A stretch of DNA of 64,000 nucleotides from Pinibacter aurantiacus (GTDB lineage: Bacteria > Bacteroidota > Bacteroidia > Chitinophagales > Chitinophagaceae): contig NZ_JAHSPG010000008.1 of assembly GCF_019130065.1 (NCBI RefSeq), positions 124,001-188,000 of the forward strand. Reading direction: 5' to 3'. A program made the translations under genes and the position numbers. Below are positions 42,701 to 51,829 of the stretch, piece after piece; position 1 is the first letter of the stretch; each line of letters opens with the position of its first letter. The notes under the pieces were generated by a model. It was not told the origin of the DNA and made no database searches. It saw nothing but the letters and a program-made list of their open reading frames with translations.

Positions 42701-43270
42701 ATGTACTTCGCTCATTCATCCAGTTATATTGACGAAGGTTGTGAAATCGGCGAGGGAACAAAGATTTGGCATTTCTCACACCTGATGCCGGGATGCATTT
42801 TGGGAAAGAATTGCAACATAGGGCAGAACGTTGTTATTATGCCTGATGTAGTGTTAGGAAATAATGTAAAAGTCCAAAACAATGTTTCGCTATATACTGG
42901 CGTTGTTTGCGAGGACGATGTGTTTTTAGGACCGTCCTGTGTTTTCACAAATGTGATAAACCCCAGAAGCGCCATTTCAAGAAAAGATGAGTTTCAAAAA
43001 ACTATAGTTCGGAAAGGCGCGTCAATAGGCGCAAACGCTACTATCATTTGTGGAGTAGAAATAGGCCGGTATGCAATGATAGGAGCAGGCGCTGTAGTTA
43101 CCAAAAATGTATCTGCATTCTCTTTGGTGGTCGGTAACCCCGGCAGGCATGCGGGATGGGTAAGTAAATGCGGACATAAACTTGATTTTAATAAAGGAAA
43201 TGTAGCTGTGTGTATTGAAACCGGAGAAAAATATTACCTCAGCGACAATGCAGTTTCGACTGATAAATGA
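42701..43270 (+). CDS. Hexapeptide-repeat N-acetyltransferase (WlbB/WbpD-like)
   Basis: A 189-residue left-handed beta-helix acetyltransferase. Early hexapeptide turns IDEGCEIGEGTKIW and CILGKNCNIGQNVVIM, a long surface loop with KDEFQKTIVRKGASIGANATI, and the C-terminal VVGNPGRHAGW match enzymes such as WlbB, WbpD and FdtC. These N-acetylate amino groups of nucleotide-activated 3-aminosugars. The locus therefore probably uses an acetamido-dideoxyhexose, although its aminotransferase is not in the window. Only four bases separate it from the Wzc stop. Confidence 0.88.
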   Translation: MYFAHSSSYIDEGCEIGEGTKIWHFSHLMPGCILGKNCNIGQNVVIMPDVVLGNNVKVQNNVSLYTGVVCEDDVFLGPSCVFTNVINPRSAISRKDEFQKTIVRKGASIGANATIICGVEIGRYAMIGAGAVVTKNVSAFSLVVGNPGRHAGWVSKCGHKLDFNKGNVAVCIETGEKYYLSDNAVSTDK

Positions 43271-43284
43271 ATTACCATTAGTAT

Positions 43285-44190
43285 ATGAGCACTTTGTACA
43301 AAGAGTTAGAACGTGAACAACCTATGACTGAAACGAATACCGACAAGGAACACTGGGACATGATTATCCAGCCTAAGACGTCGATGCTGGATCTGCAGTT
43401 AAAAGAAGTATGGCGTTACAGGGACCTGATCATGTTGTTTGTTAAAAGAGATTTTGCTGCCCAGGTAAAACAAACCGTATTAGGCCCGGTTTGGCACCTT
43501 ATACAACCGATACTTACAACTATTATATTTTTAGTTTTATTTGGTGGCATTGCAGGAATTCAAACAGAAGGCGTTCCCCAGCCAATGTTTTACATGGCAG
43601 GCATAACGCTCTGGTATTATTTTTCATTGTCGCTAACAGCTACCGCCGGCACCTTTGTAACCAACGCTCCCATCTTTGGGAAGGTTTACTTTCCGCGCCT
43701 GGTTTTGCCCGTTTCCATAGTAATTTCAAATCTGATAAAACTTGCAATACAGTTTGGGCTGCTGGTTGTTATTATGTTCTATTATGGCATCAGCGGGAAA
43801 TATGTATTTCACTTCAATATTTATTTACTGCTAGCACCTGTAGTCATTTTTATACTGGCTGGACTTAGCTTAGGATTGGGAATTATCATTTCATCTCTCA
43901 CTACAAAATATCGCGACTTTACGCTCTTGCTTACATTTGCAGTTCAACTTGGAATGTATGTATCTCCTATAGGATATCCTTTATCTAAGCTGGAAGGCAG
44001 CAAATACCGGATACTGTTGGAGATTAATCCTATTACTCCTTTGGTCGAAGCATTTCGATATTCACTGTTTGGTAAAGGAACGTTTACAACAGGAACGCTG
44101 CTTTACAGTTTTGCGTTCATGATGGTGTCCTTGTTCTTCGGCATTATAATGTTTAACAAAGTAGAGAAAAGTTTTATGGACACCGTATAG
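43285..44190 (+). CDS. ABC-2 type polysaccharide exporter permease, Wzm-like
   Basis: A 301-residue membrane protein with six helices. After a polar N-terminal segment, the cytoplasmic entry region EVWRYRDLIMLFVKRDFAAQVKQTVLGPVWHLIQP is the conserved start of the Wzm/TagG permease family. The rest includes TKYRDFTLLLTFAVQL and SPIGYP. It pairs with the ATPase encoded 23 bases downstream to flip a polysaccharide or undecaprenyl-linked glycan across the inner membrane. The presence of this exporter beside a Wza/Wzc pair and a Wzy-like polymerase is notable. Confidence 0.92.
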   Translation: MSTLYKELEREQPMTETNTDKEHWDMIIQPKTSMLDLQLKEVWRYRDLIMLFVKRDFAAQVKQTVLGPVWHLIQPILTTIIFLVLFGGIAGIQTEGVPQPMFYMAGITLWYYFSLSLTATAGTFVTNAPIFGKVYFPRLVLPVSIVISNLIKLAIQFGLLVVIMFYYGISGKYVFHFNIYLLLAPVVIFILAGLSLGLGIIISSLTTKYRDFTLLLTFAVQLGMYVSPIGYPLSKLEGSKYRILLEINPITPLVEAFRYSLFGKGTFTTGTLLYSFAFMMVSLFFGIIMFNKVEKSFMDTV

Positions 44191-44254
44191 TACCAGGTGT
44201 TCGAATGCAGGATTGTGTAATCATTTCAAATTTTTAATTTTTCAAATTGGCATA

Positions 44255-45514
44255 ATGAGCAATACGGTTATTAAAGTAGAAAATCTTTCCAAGCAATATA
44301 GGTTAGGACAAATTGGGACCGGTTCATTGGCGCATGACATCAACAGATGGTGGCACAAAGTAAGAGGTAACGAGGACCCTTACTTAAAGGTAGGTGAGGC
44401 GAACGACAGAGCCAGCAAGGGAGACAGCGAATATGTATGGAGCCTCCGCGATGTGAACTTTGAAATAAAGCAAGGTGATGCGGTAGGTATAATAGGCAGA
44501 AACGGGGCAGGTAAGTCTACCCTGTTAAAAATTTTAAGCAGAACAACTGCTCCAACAATTGGCAATATAAAAATCAAAGGAAGGGTAGCGAGTTTACTGG
44601 AAGTGGGTACAGGTTTTCACCCTGAGTTATCCGGAAGGGAAAATATTTTTTTGAATGGCGCCATTCTTGGAATGACCAAAGCTGAAATCAAAAAGAAGTT
44701 CGATGAAATAGTTGATTTCGCGGGCGTTGAAAGATATATTGATACACCTGTAAAAAGGTATTCATCCGGAATGTATGTAAGGCTGGCCTTTGGTGTAGCG
44801 GCCCATCTTGAACCCGAAATTTTGATCGTGGATGAGGTGCTTGCAGTTGGTGATGCGGAGTTTCAAAAGAAAGCCCTTGGCAAGATGCAAGATGTTTCAA
44901 AAGGTCAGGGAAGAACGGTTTTGTTTGTCAGCCACAACATGGGCGTTGTAACTCAATTGTGCAATTCTGCTATACTATTGAATAAAGGCTCCGTTGCTTA
45001 TACAGGAACATCAGATATAGTAGTTCAAAAATATTTGAACCTTAACTTAAGCGGCGAGACTTATGAAGCTCCGGAAGAAAAAGAGTTCTATATTAAAAAG
45101 GTGCAAGTGGTGGACGAACAGGGAAAAGTTTGCAGCACATTTGGTACGAGCAACAAAATTTATTTACAGTTTACCATTGCGAAAAATATTAAGAAAGCTT
45201 CTGCGCAGCTGTCATGTACCATTCAAAACAAGACTGGCGATTACCTGACGACTTTTGTGGAAGATCTGGACAAATGGTTTAATGATGCAAACGGAACCAA
45301 TGAGCACACTTTTCAGGTTTTGTATCCTGGAGACTTGTTAGTGCCTAACTATTATGCATTCAGACTTGCAATATTTTCCGGAAGAGCAGTTTATGATTTG
45401 GTTGAAATGATATGTCCTTTTTCAGTGATCGACGAAGGTTCCGCAATGGCAATGTATGAAGGTGCCGGTTATGGTTATTTCTCCACGAACCATCAGTTTA
45501 AACAAATACTATGA
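44255..45514 (+). CDS. ABC exporter ATPase with C-terminal carbohydrate-binding domain, Wzt-like
   Basis: A 419-residue ATPase. Nucleotide-binding domain (about 1-245): Walker A IIGRNGAGKST, signature KRYSSGMYVRLAFG, Walker B LIVDEVLAVGD and the His switch LFVSHNMG. The roughly 170-residue C-terminal extension (about 250-419) is beta-rich and corresponds to the Wzt C-terminal domain that reads the non-reducing end of the polymer. The ATG at 44255 is preferred over 44213 because it starts directly at MSNTVIKVENLSKQY. The stop overlaps the next start (ATGA), a sign of coupling. Confidence 0.93.
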   Translation: MSNTVIKVENLSKQYRLGQIGTGSLAHDINRWWHKVRGNEDPYLKVGEANDRASKGDSEYVWSLRDVNFEIKQGDAVGIIGRNGAGKSTLLKILSRTTAPTIGNIKIKGRVASLLEVGTGFHPELSGRENIFLNGAILGMTKAEIKKKFDEIVDFAGVERYIDTPVKRYSSGMYVRLAFGVAAHLEPEILIVDEVLAVGDAEFQKKALGKMQDVSKGQGRTVLFVSHNMGVVTQLCNSAILLNKGSVAYTGTSDIVVQKYLNLNLSGETYEAPEEKEFYIKKVQVVDEQGKVCSTFGTSNKIYLQFTIAKNIKKASAQLSCTIQNKTGDYLTTFVEDLDKWFNDANGTNEHTFQVLYPGDLLVPNYYAFRLAIFSGRAVYDLVEMICPFSVIDEGSAMAMYEGAGYGYFSTNHQFKQIL

Positions 45515-46122
45515 CCGTAAAAGGGATAATTAAGCGTTTAATTGGATATAAGCCGAAGAATGTACCTGTAGATAAACTGGCAATTCTCCGTGAATCAGGG
45601 AATCTTGTGTATGGCGACAACTGCAAATTTGAAGGATTTAGTGTTGCTTCCGTTGGTTATAAAAAAGGCTATCCCAACGTTAAAATCGGCAATAACTGTT
45701 ATTTGTGCTGCAACATAATGTTGCAAGACGATGCGGCGCAGGTTATCATTGGAGATGGTACATATATAGGTCCCGGAACACTTATATTTTGTAAAGAAAA
45801 AATCACTTTCGACAACGATATAATGGTATCATGGGATTGTACTTTCATAGATACCAACGCACATTCTCTGCATTCAAAAGAAAGAGCTTCAGATGTAGCA
45901 GACTCAATGAAGGGACCCTTACATAAAAACTGGGCGGTTGTAAAAAATGCACCGGTACATATTAAAAGCAAATCCTGGATCGGATTCAATTCAATCATAC
46001 TTAAAGGAGTGACGCTGGAAGAGGGTACTATAATCGGAGCGGGAAGCGTAGTTTCAAAGTCCACTGAAGATTACGGGATCTATGCAGGTAATCCGGCAGT
46101 TTTAGTAAAAAAGACGGACTAG
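45511..46122 (+). CDS. Acyltransferase, left-handed beta-helix type
   Basis: A 203-residue acyltransferase of the hexapeptide-repeat (LbH) superfamily. An N-terminal flanking segment precedes repeats such as VKIGNNCYLCCNIML and QVIIGDGTYIGPGTLIF. The central His region (IDTNAHSLHS) and late SWIGFNSIILKGVTLEEGTIIGAGSVVSK and AGNPA are typical of O-acetyltransferases such as NodL/maa-like enzymes. It overlaps the preceding ATPase gene by four bases. Its role is probably O-acetylation of a sugar in the exported polymer. Confidence 0.87.
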   Translation: MTVKGIIKRLIGYKPKNVPVDKLAILRESGNLVYGDNCKFEGFSVASVGYKKGYPNVKIGNNCYLCCNIMLQDDAAQVIIGDGTYIGPGTLIFCKEKITFDNDIMVSWDCTFIDTNAHSLHSKERASDVADSMKGPLHKNWAVVKNAPVHIKSKSWIGFNSIILKGVTLEEGTIIGAGSVVSKSTEDYGIYAGNPAVLVKKTD

Positions 46123-46157
46123 AAGTTTTAAAATCCAATAAAATACAAATAGGCTAA

Positions 46158-47303
46158 ATGGAAACGAAATATTTTAAGCAGCTAGATGGATTTAGATTTT
46201 TATCTATCGTGGCTGTTATGTTAGCGCACTTTGCAGATTTCGAGGTAATCTACAGAATACCTTTTGGCTTTGGCGTTATGTTTTTCTTTGTTTTAAGTAG
46301 TTTTTTAATAACCAGGATTTTACTTACTTCTAAAAACATCAATGAAACCACAGGCGGAAATAATTTTTATAGCATCAAGCAGTTTTACATCAGACGCTTT
46401 TTAAGGATATTCCCCATTTATTATTTACTGATATTTGCCGCGTTCATAATTAATTGGTATCCATGCCGGGAAATCATTGTATCGTTGCTAACATATACAA
46501 CTAACTTCAAAATTGCGGCAGGAGCAAAAGCTGGCGACTTTACGCATTTATGGTCATTGGCAGTGGAAGAGCAGTTTTATATATTTTTCCCATTCCTGGT
46601 ATACTTTCTTAATTCGAAAAATGTTCTTAAAATCTCCATTGCATTTATTGTTTTGGGATTATTAGGTCGCATGTCGCTATATCTGTATAATAGTGAGTCG
46701 GCACCATTTTCAGCGTATAATACAATTAGTTGTCTCGATTCTTTAGGGATTGGAAGTGTATTGGCCTACTTAAGTCTTTATAAGGTTGACTTCTTGAAAA
46801 ATGTAATAGGAAATAAGAAGCTTTTTTGGGGTTCGATTGTCGTGTTTTTAGGTTTCATGATTTTCTCTTACAGCATCTTTCCTGCTAAAGAAGGAACCAA
46901 TTTTACCAGTGTTGTTTTTATGCGCTTTTTCTTTAATGTAATGAGCTTTTGGATATTAGGATGGGCGGCACTATTTGGGTACACCGGAGTAATGAAATTG
47001 TTCCTGGAGAATCGGATTGTTATTTATTTAGGAAGAATAAGTTACGGCATGTATCTCTATCACTTTTTTGTGCCGGGACTCCTTTATAGGCTTTTTTCTT
47101 TCCTGAAGATTAACACGGATATCTTACCTTCTGGAACCTGGACTTCTTCGATTGGAGGAATTTTATTGTATGTTATTGTTACAATAATTGTGTCTTCAAT
47201 AAGCTGGTATGTTATTGAAAAACCAATGAATGGTCTGAAAAAGTATTTTGACTATAATAAAAAAGTAGTCAGTAATTACTCTAAAAAAACAATTAATATA
47301 TAG
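46158..47303 (+). CDS. Acyltransferase family 3 (OafA/YrhL-like) membrane protein
   Basis: A 381-residue integral membrane acyltransferase with about ten helices. The family start KQLDGFRFLSIVAVMLAHF contains the conserved His in the first helix. IRRFLRIFPIYYLLIF and the LWSLAVEEQFYIFFPFLVYF signature (with conserved E) follow. It should transfer an acetyl or longer acyl group from CoA onto an extracytoplasmic sugar. A second member of this family starts at the right window edge. It is probably co-transcribed, 35 bases after the LbH acyltransferase. Confidence 0.9.
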   Translation: METKYFKQLDGFRFLSIVAVMLAHFADFEVIYRIPFGFGVMFFFVLSSFLITRILLTSKNINETTGGNNFYSIKQFYIRRFLRIFPIYYLLIFAAFIINWYPCREIIVSLLTYTTNFKIAAGAKAGDFTHLWSLAVEEQFYIFFPFLVYFLNSKNVLKISIAFIVLGLLGRMSLYLYNSESAPFSAYNTISCLDSLGIGSVLAYLSLYKVDFLKNVIGNKKLFWGSIVVFLGFMIFSYSIFPAKEGTNFTSVVFMRFFFNVMSFWILGWAALFGYTGVMKLFLENRIVIYLGRISYGMYLYHFFVPGLLYRLFSFLKINTDILPSGTWTSSIGGILLYVIVTIIVSSISWYVIEKPMNGLKKYFDYNKKVVSNYSKKTINI

Positions 47304-47305
47304 AA

Positions 47306-48490
47306 ATGGATACTGGAAAGCCCGAATTGATAATTGTTAGCCAGAATTTATTAGGAGGAGGAACAAGCTTTACAAACAATCTGCTTGCGAATTTTCCGCG
47401 GGATTTTTTTGATATTAAATGCATTTATCTCGATCCAATTAATTGGCATGGCGCTAAGGCTCTCGATATTAAAATGGGGAAAAATGATGTTGTATTTCCA
47501 TACGGTTCAGAATCCAGAAGAATAAGGTCGAGGGGACTTAACAAGTTAATTTCAAACAAAGAAGGAGCAATCCTTTCAAGTCTTGAAGATGAACTCATCT
47601 GTTTGGATATGTATTCCAAACACAACAAAACTGTTTATTTCGTTTGTCACGATGCAGGATTTCTACCCATAGCTATAAAATATCAATCACTGATTAGTGT
47701 CTTCATCGCACATAACATTACTGTTTTCGAAGAACTAAAAAGAATGCTTGAAGGAAGGGAGAAGGATATTTATTTTATAGAGCATGGAGTTAAAGTGCCT
47801 TCCTTTGTTAAGGAATACTCTACAAACAGAAAGCTCAAAATCGTATTTCTTGCGAGGCATCATAAGTTTAAAGGCTTATTCGATCTTCCTGTAATTAATG
47901 ATTTGCTGGTTGAAAAAGGAATTGAAGTCGAGTGGATGGTGCTTGGCGATGGACCGGAGAGACAAGAAATTATTAAAAGGACTGAGAATTATCCGAATTT
48001 TCAGTTTCAGATTCCTGTAACTGCAGATGATGTGTTAACGATACTAAAAGAACAGGATGTTTTCATTCTTCCATCAAGAGCCGATGGACTTCCTGTTGCT
48101 TTACTGGAGTCGATGAGTGCCGGATGCGTTCCGGTTATTGCAAATTTTAGCGAGGGAATAAAAAAGGTTGTGTCAGATGATATCGGATTTGTAGTACCCG
48201 TTGGAGATAACGAGGCATTTGCAGAAAAACTGGCTTTTTTGTCAAACAACAGAAGTGTGCTACAAAAACTGAGCGGCAACTGCATTCAAAAAATAAAGGA
48301 AGACTTCAACATCGAAAACCAGGCATTAAAGTACTATCAGCTATTTACACAATATAAACAGTTAAAAACAAAATCTTCGGTAACAATTAGCGATCTGTAT
48401 AGAAAGGCGCAGTACAATGAAAATGTTGCCAGGGTAATAAGATTGGCAAACCGTTTTTTGGTGTCAAAAAAGAAAGATAAAAACAAGTGA
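47306..48490 (+). CDS. Glycosyltransferase, GT4-like (A)
   Basis: A 394-residue retaining GT-B enzyme. The start IIVSQNLLGGGTSFTNNLLA is an N-terminal Rossmann entry. The C-terminal domain has KIVFLARHHKFKGLFDLPVI and VLGDGPERQEI. The EX7E-like region is ILPSRADGLPVALLESMSAGCVPVI. It is recognisably paralogous to the transferase at 50625, with the same domain ordering and similar tail (Lys/Arg-rich end). The donor and acceptor are unknown. It begins two bases after the preceding gene. Confidence 0.9.
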   Translation: MDTGKPELIIVSQNLLGGGTSFTNNLLANFPRDFFDIKCIYLDPINWHGAKALDIKMGKNDVVFPYGSESRRIRSRGLNKLISNKEGAILSSLEDELICLDMYSKHNKTVYFVCHDAGFLPIAIKYQSLISVFIAHNITVFEELKRMLEGREKDIYFIEHGVKVPSFVKEYSTNRKLKIVFLARHHKFKGLFDLPVINDLLVEKGIEVEWMVLGDGPERQEIIKRTENYPNFQFQIPVTADDVLTILKEQDVFILPSRADGLPVALLESMSAGCVPVIANFSEGIKKVVSDDIGFVVPVGDNEAFAEKLAFLSNNRSVLQKLSGNCIQKIKEDFNIENQALKYYQLFTQYKQLKTKSSVTISDLYRKAQYNENVARVIRLANRFLVSKKKDKNK

Positions 48491-48521
48491 TTTTTAAATT
48501 GGATTCGGAAAAAATAAACGA

Positions 48522-49730
48522 ATGAAAATAGCTTTTGTCGATAATTTACATGTAGCAGGAGGGCTTTCAAGATTTTCTTTGTTATTGTGTAAAAACCTGG
48601 TGGCGAACAATGATGTCACCATTGATTATTTTGTACATAGTGGAAATCTTCCCAGTATTCCCGAAATACATAGCATAAGCGAGAAAGTTACTGTAAAGGT
48701 TATTAAAGCAAGTATGCCAAGAACAAGCCTGCTAAACAAGGTTACAGACAAAATATTTAAAGGCAATGGCAACGATAGCATTCTGAAGGAAATAGAGAAA
48801 GAGGTAGATGAAAAATATGACATAGCCTATTTCCCTTCAGCACACATGATGAAGCGCCCCAATCTTAGAATTCCCATTGTTGGAACACTTCATGATTTTA
48901 ACTGGAAGTATTTTTTTGGCAAACAAATTTTCTCCCTGTCATTTGTAAAAATGATGGACGTTGAAATTTTGAAATGGATGGAAACGCCTTACAATGTTTG
49001 CTCCGCGCAGGATGTTGTAGATGAAGCGCAAAAACTATATCCTAATGCTAAACATTTTCCAACAGTTGTTCATATTGGACCTGTCGTGGTAAATCAGGAA
49101 ATTGACGACGCGAAATCTAAAGAGACATTAAAAAAGGTAGGCATAGATTTTCCATACATCATTTTCCCTGGAAATTTTTTCCCTCATAAGAATCACCTTA
49201 ATCTTTTTACCGCATTTTATTTATTGCGACAAAGACCCGGATTTGAAAATTATAAATTGATACTAACCGGCAAGAACTCAGAAAGCATTCCGAAAGGAAT
49301 TGCGGAATACAGAGGTGTTCAATTATTGACCTCCAATAGTCCTCAAACTTTTTATGATGTAAGAGGCATGGGTTATCAACCAAACGAAGTTTTGGATGCG
49401 CTTATAAAGAATGCCAAACTTTTGGTATCTCCATCTATTTACGAGGCAATTTGCACTCCGGCAATGGATGCCTGGAATTTCGGCACGCCTACAGCAATAT
49501 CAGATATTCCGCCATTTAGAGAACATGAAAAAGCGTGGGGAATTCGCTCCGCATTTTTCGATCCGATGAACCCCGAAAAAATTGCAGATGTGCTGGAAGC
49601 ATATCTAAAAGATTACGACAGGGCAATCGAAGATGGCAAAACGTCAAAGGAAAATATGAGCAAGTATAGCTGGAAACATGTTTCGAAAGGCTATATGGAA
49701 GTTTTTGAAAAAGCAATCGCAAAGAAATGA
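48522..49730 (+). CDS. Glycosyltransferase, GT4-like (B)
   Basis: A 402-residue GT-B enzyme. Its N-terminal VDNLHVAGGLSRFSLLLCKN and nucleotide-binding C-terminal part (YIIFPGNFFPHKNHLNLFTA, ALIKNAKLLVSPSIYEAICTPAMDAWNFGTPTAIS) are GT4 features, including the E-x7-E equivalent SIYEAICTPAMDAW. It overlaps the next gene by four bases (ATGA), so translation is coupled to the epimerase. Linkage specificity cannot be read. Confidence 0.9.
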   Translation: MKIAFVDNLHVAGGLSRFSLLLCKNLVANNDVTIDYFVHSGNLPSIPEIHSISEKVTVKVIKASMPRTSLLNKVTDKIFKGNGNDSILKEIEKEVDEKYDIAYFPSAHMMKRPNLRIPIVGTLHDFNWKYFFGKQIFSLSFVKMMDVEILKWMETPYNVCSAQDVVDEAQKLYPNAKHFPTVVHIGPVVVNQEIDDAKSKETLKKVGIDFPYIIFPGNFFPHKNHLNLFTAFYLLRQRPGFENYKLILTGKNSESIPKGIAEYRGVQLLTSNSPQTFYDVRGMGYQPNEVLDALIKNAKLLVSPSIYEAICTPAMDAWNFGTPTAISDIPPFREHEKAWGIRSAFFDPMNPEKIADVLEAYLKDYDRAIEDGKTSKENMSKYSWKHVSKGYMEVFEKAIAKK

Positions 49731-50635
49731 AAATATTGGTACTCGGATCCCAGGGATTTATAGGTAGTCACCTGGTGGCCTCTTTTATTGATGGTGGTCA
49801 CACCGTGACCGGATGTGACCTTATAGAAGCAAGCGTAAGTAAATATCGCTATCAGAAAATGTCCATACTATCAGCGGATTTCGATACGCTATTTTCCGAT
49901 GGAAAGTTTGATGTGTGTGTAAATGCATCTGGTAGTGGCAACGTTGCCTACTCAATGTCTCATCCGATTTTTGACTTCGAGGCAAATACATATGCCGTGG
50001 CAAAAGTTTTGGATACGATTAGAAAACATCAGCCTCTTTGCAAGTATGTGCACATTTCAAGCGCTGCAGTTTATGGCAACCCCAATCAGTTGCCCATTAA
50101 AGAAGATGACATTCTTTCGCCAGTATCTGCTTACGGCTATCATAAGGTAATGAGTGAGCAAATATGTAAAGAGTATTCCAATTTGTATAATATTCCGGTT
50201 GCTATCATTCGCCCGTTTTCCGTTTATGGAAAGGGCTTGAGAAAGCAATTGCTTTGGGATGTTTGCACAAAGTTGGCAGCGGCCGATGGGATTAAACTAT
50301 GGGGTACAGGCAATGAATCGAGAGACTTTATTCACATAAATGACATGGTTGCGTTGATTAACATTATCATCGAAAAATGCAACTTTAAATGTAATGTTTA
50401 CAATGCCGCTACCGGCACTGAAACTACAATAAGGGAGGTTGCTGACATATTTGAGAAATATTATAATGGCAGCAAGACAATAGGCTTTTCAGGCGAAGAG
50501 AAAAAGGGAGATCCTATCAACTGGCGTGCGTCTGTTGACAACGCCATCGCATTGGGATTTGCTCCAAAAATTACAATGGAGAACGCCGTTACTGATTATA
50601 TATCGTGGTACCATCAATTGACCAATGAACAATAA
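49727..50635 (+). CDS. NAD-dependent epimerase/dehydratase (SDR family)
   Basis: A 302-residue extended short-chain dehydrogenase. Dinucleotide motif LGSQGFIGSHL at the N-terminus, SSAAVYG (catalytic Ser region) and YGYHK (Tyr-x3-Lys, about residues 141-145). It acts on a nucleotide-sugar, converting it by epimerisation, dehydration or reduction; GalE-, RmlB- and GMP-fucose-type enzymes are related. It is the only sugar-interconverting enzyme visible in this locus. It overlaps both neighbours (by 4 and 11 bases), pointing to tight co-translation. Confidence 0.88.
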   Translation: MKILVLGSQGFIGSHLVASFIDGGHTVTGCDLIEASVSKYRYQKMSILSADFDTLFSDGKFDVCVNASGSGNVAYSMSHPIFDFEANTYAVAKVLDTIRKHQPLCKYVHISSAAVYGNPNQLPIKEDDILSPVSAYGYHKVMSEQICKEYSNLYNIPVAIIRPFSVYGKGLRKQLLWDVCTKLAAADGIKLWGTGNESRDFIHINDMVALINIIIEKCNFKCNVYNAATGTETTIREVADIFEKYYNGSKTIGFSGEEKKGDPINWRASVDNAIALGFAPKITMENAVTDYISWYHQLTNEQ

Positions 50636-51785
50636 GTCTGAAATAGTTTTTACATTTCCAGCCTGCATGGGAGGAGTGGCCAGTTTCAATTATAACATAA
50701 TTAACAACAGCCATCTCATAAAAAACTTTCGTTCTAAAGTTGTGCTGATAAAGGCAAAAGAAGACAACCGCCCGTTGTTTTTGGAAACCTTCACTGCTGA
50801 TGAAGTGATCACGTTTAATTACTCGCACAAGGAGAACCAGTTTTTTGTGGCAAAGCGATTAAACGAACTACTGGGATCCGCTGAAGGAGCAATAGTTACA
50901 GACAACGCTTTAACCATTGCCGCTGCGCGATTGTTCAACAATCCCAAAACAGTCTTCCATTTAATTCACGACTATTTTTATGTAAATGCGAATGTGCGTT
51001 TGAAAGACATGGTAGACGTTGCAATCGCTCATTCTTCTTTTTTTAGCGATGCGGTTTTTGCTTCCCAACCTTCTTTGTTTGCACGCAGAAGTTTCTATAT
51101 TCCCTACGGCGTTGACCAGGTGGCTAACCTGCCGGAAAAAAATCATGACGTACTTAATCTTGTTTTTTTAGGAAGACTGGATAGCGGGAAGGGAGTGATG
51201 TTGTTGCATGAAATGGAAACAATTCTCCGCAAGAAAAACATTGCTGTTAACTGGACCATCATTGGGAAAGGCCCTTTAAAAAGTGACCTTATCAGGCAAT
51301 GGGAAGGAAAAACAAATGTTTCGTTTCATGAGCCGGATACAAAAGATGAGATTTATAGACTTTTAAAAGAGCAGGATGCTTTCGTGTTTCCTACCATGTT
51401 CGAAGGAACGCCCGTATCTATTTTAGAATGTCTTGCAAACGGCGTGGTAACCATTACCAATGATTTACCCGGAGGTATTCGCGACATCGTTACAGAAGGC
51501 ATTGGCTTTCGATGCGCATTGGGCGATGTGAATGGGTTTGTAGATAAAATAGAATTGTTGCACAACGATAGGAACCTGCTGAGGCAGATGCAAGACAATT
51601 GTCTGCAACTGGCAAAAGCAAATTATGACATTCAGAAAAACGCAGACAACTACTTTACGCTGTTCATGCAGTTTGAAAAGTATCGTCGCAAAAATATAAA
51701 TTGCAGTCCCGGCATGTCATTGCTGGACAAAAAGTTTTTTCCTAACTGGCTGGTAAAAATCATTAGAAAAGTTAAGAATCGATAG
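50625..51785 (+). CDS. Glycosyltransferase, GT4-like (C)
   Basis: A 386-residue GT-B enzyme, paralogous to gene 47306. It begins IVFTFPACMGGVASFNYNI and has VFLGRLDSGKGVMLLHEM and TIIGKGPLKSDL. The EX7E segment is VFPTMFEGTPVSILECLANGV. The last third aligns with gene 47306 in order and spacing. The start overlaps the preceding epimerase by 11 bases. The basic C-terminal tail (NWLVKIIRKVKNR) may bind the membrane surface. Confidence 0.9.
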   Translation: MNNKSEIVFTFPACMGGVASFNYNIINNSHLIKNFRSKVVLIKAKEDNRPLFLETFTADEVITFNYSHKENQFFVAKRLNELLGSAEGAIVTDNALTIAAARLFNNPKTVFHLIHDYFYVNANVRLKDMVDVAIAHSSFFSDAVFASQPSLFARRSFYIPYGVDQVANLPEKNHDVLNLVFLGRLDSGKGVMLLHEMETILRKKNIAVNWTIIGKGPLKSDLIRQWEGKTNVSFHEPDTKDEIYRLLKEQDAFVFPTMFEGTPVSILECLANGVVTITNDLPGGIRDIVTEGIGFRCALGDVNGFVDKIELLHNDRNLLRQMQDNCLQLAKANYDIQKNADNYFTLFMQFEKYRRKNINCSPGMSLLDKKFFPNWLVKIIRKVKNR

Positions 51786-51829
51786 TAACTGAGACCTATA
51801 CATACCTGAGTAACTCTTAAAACAATTAT

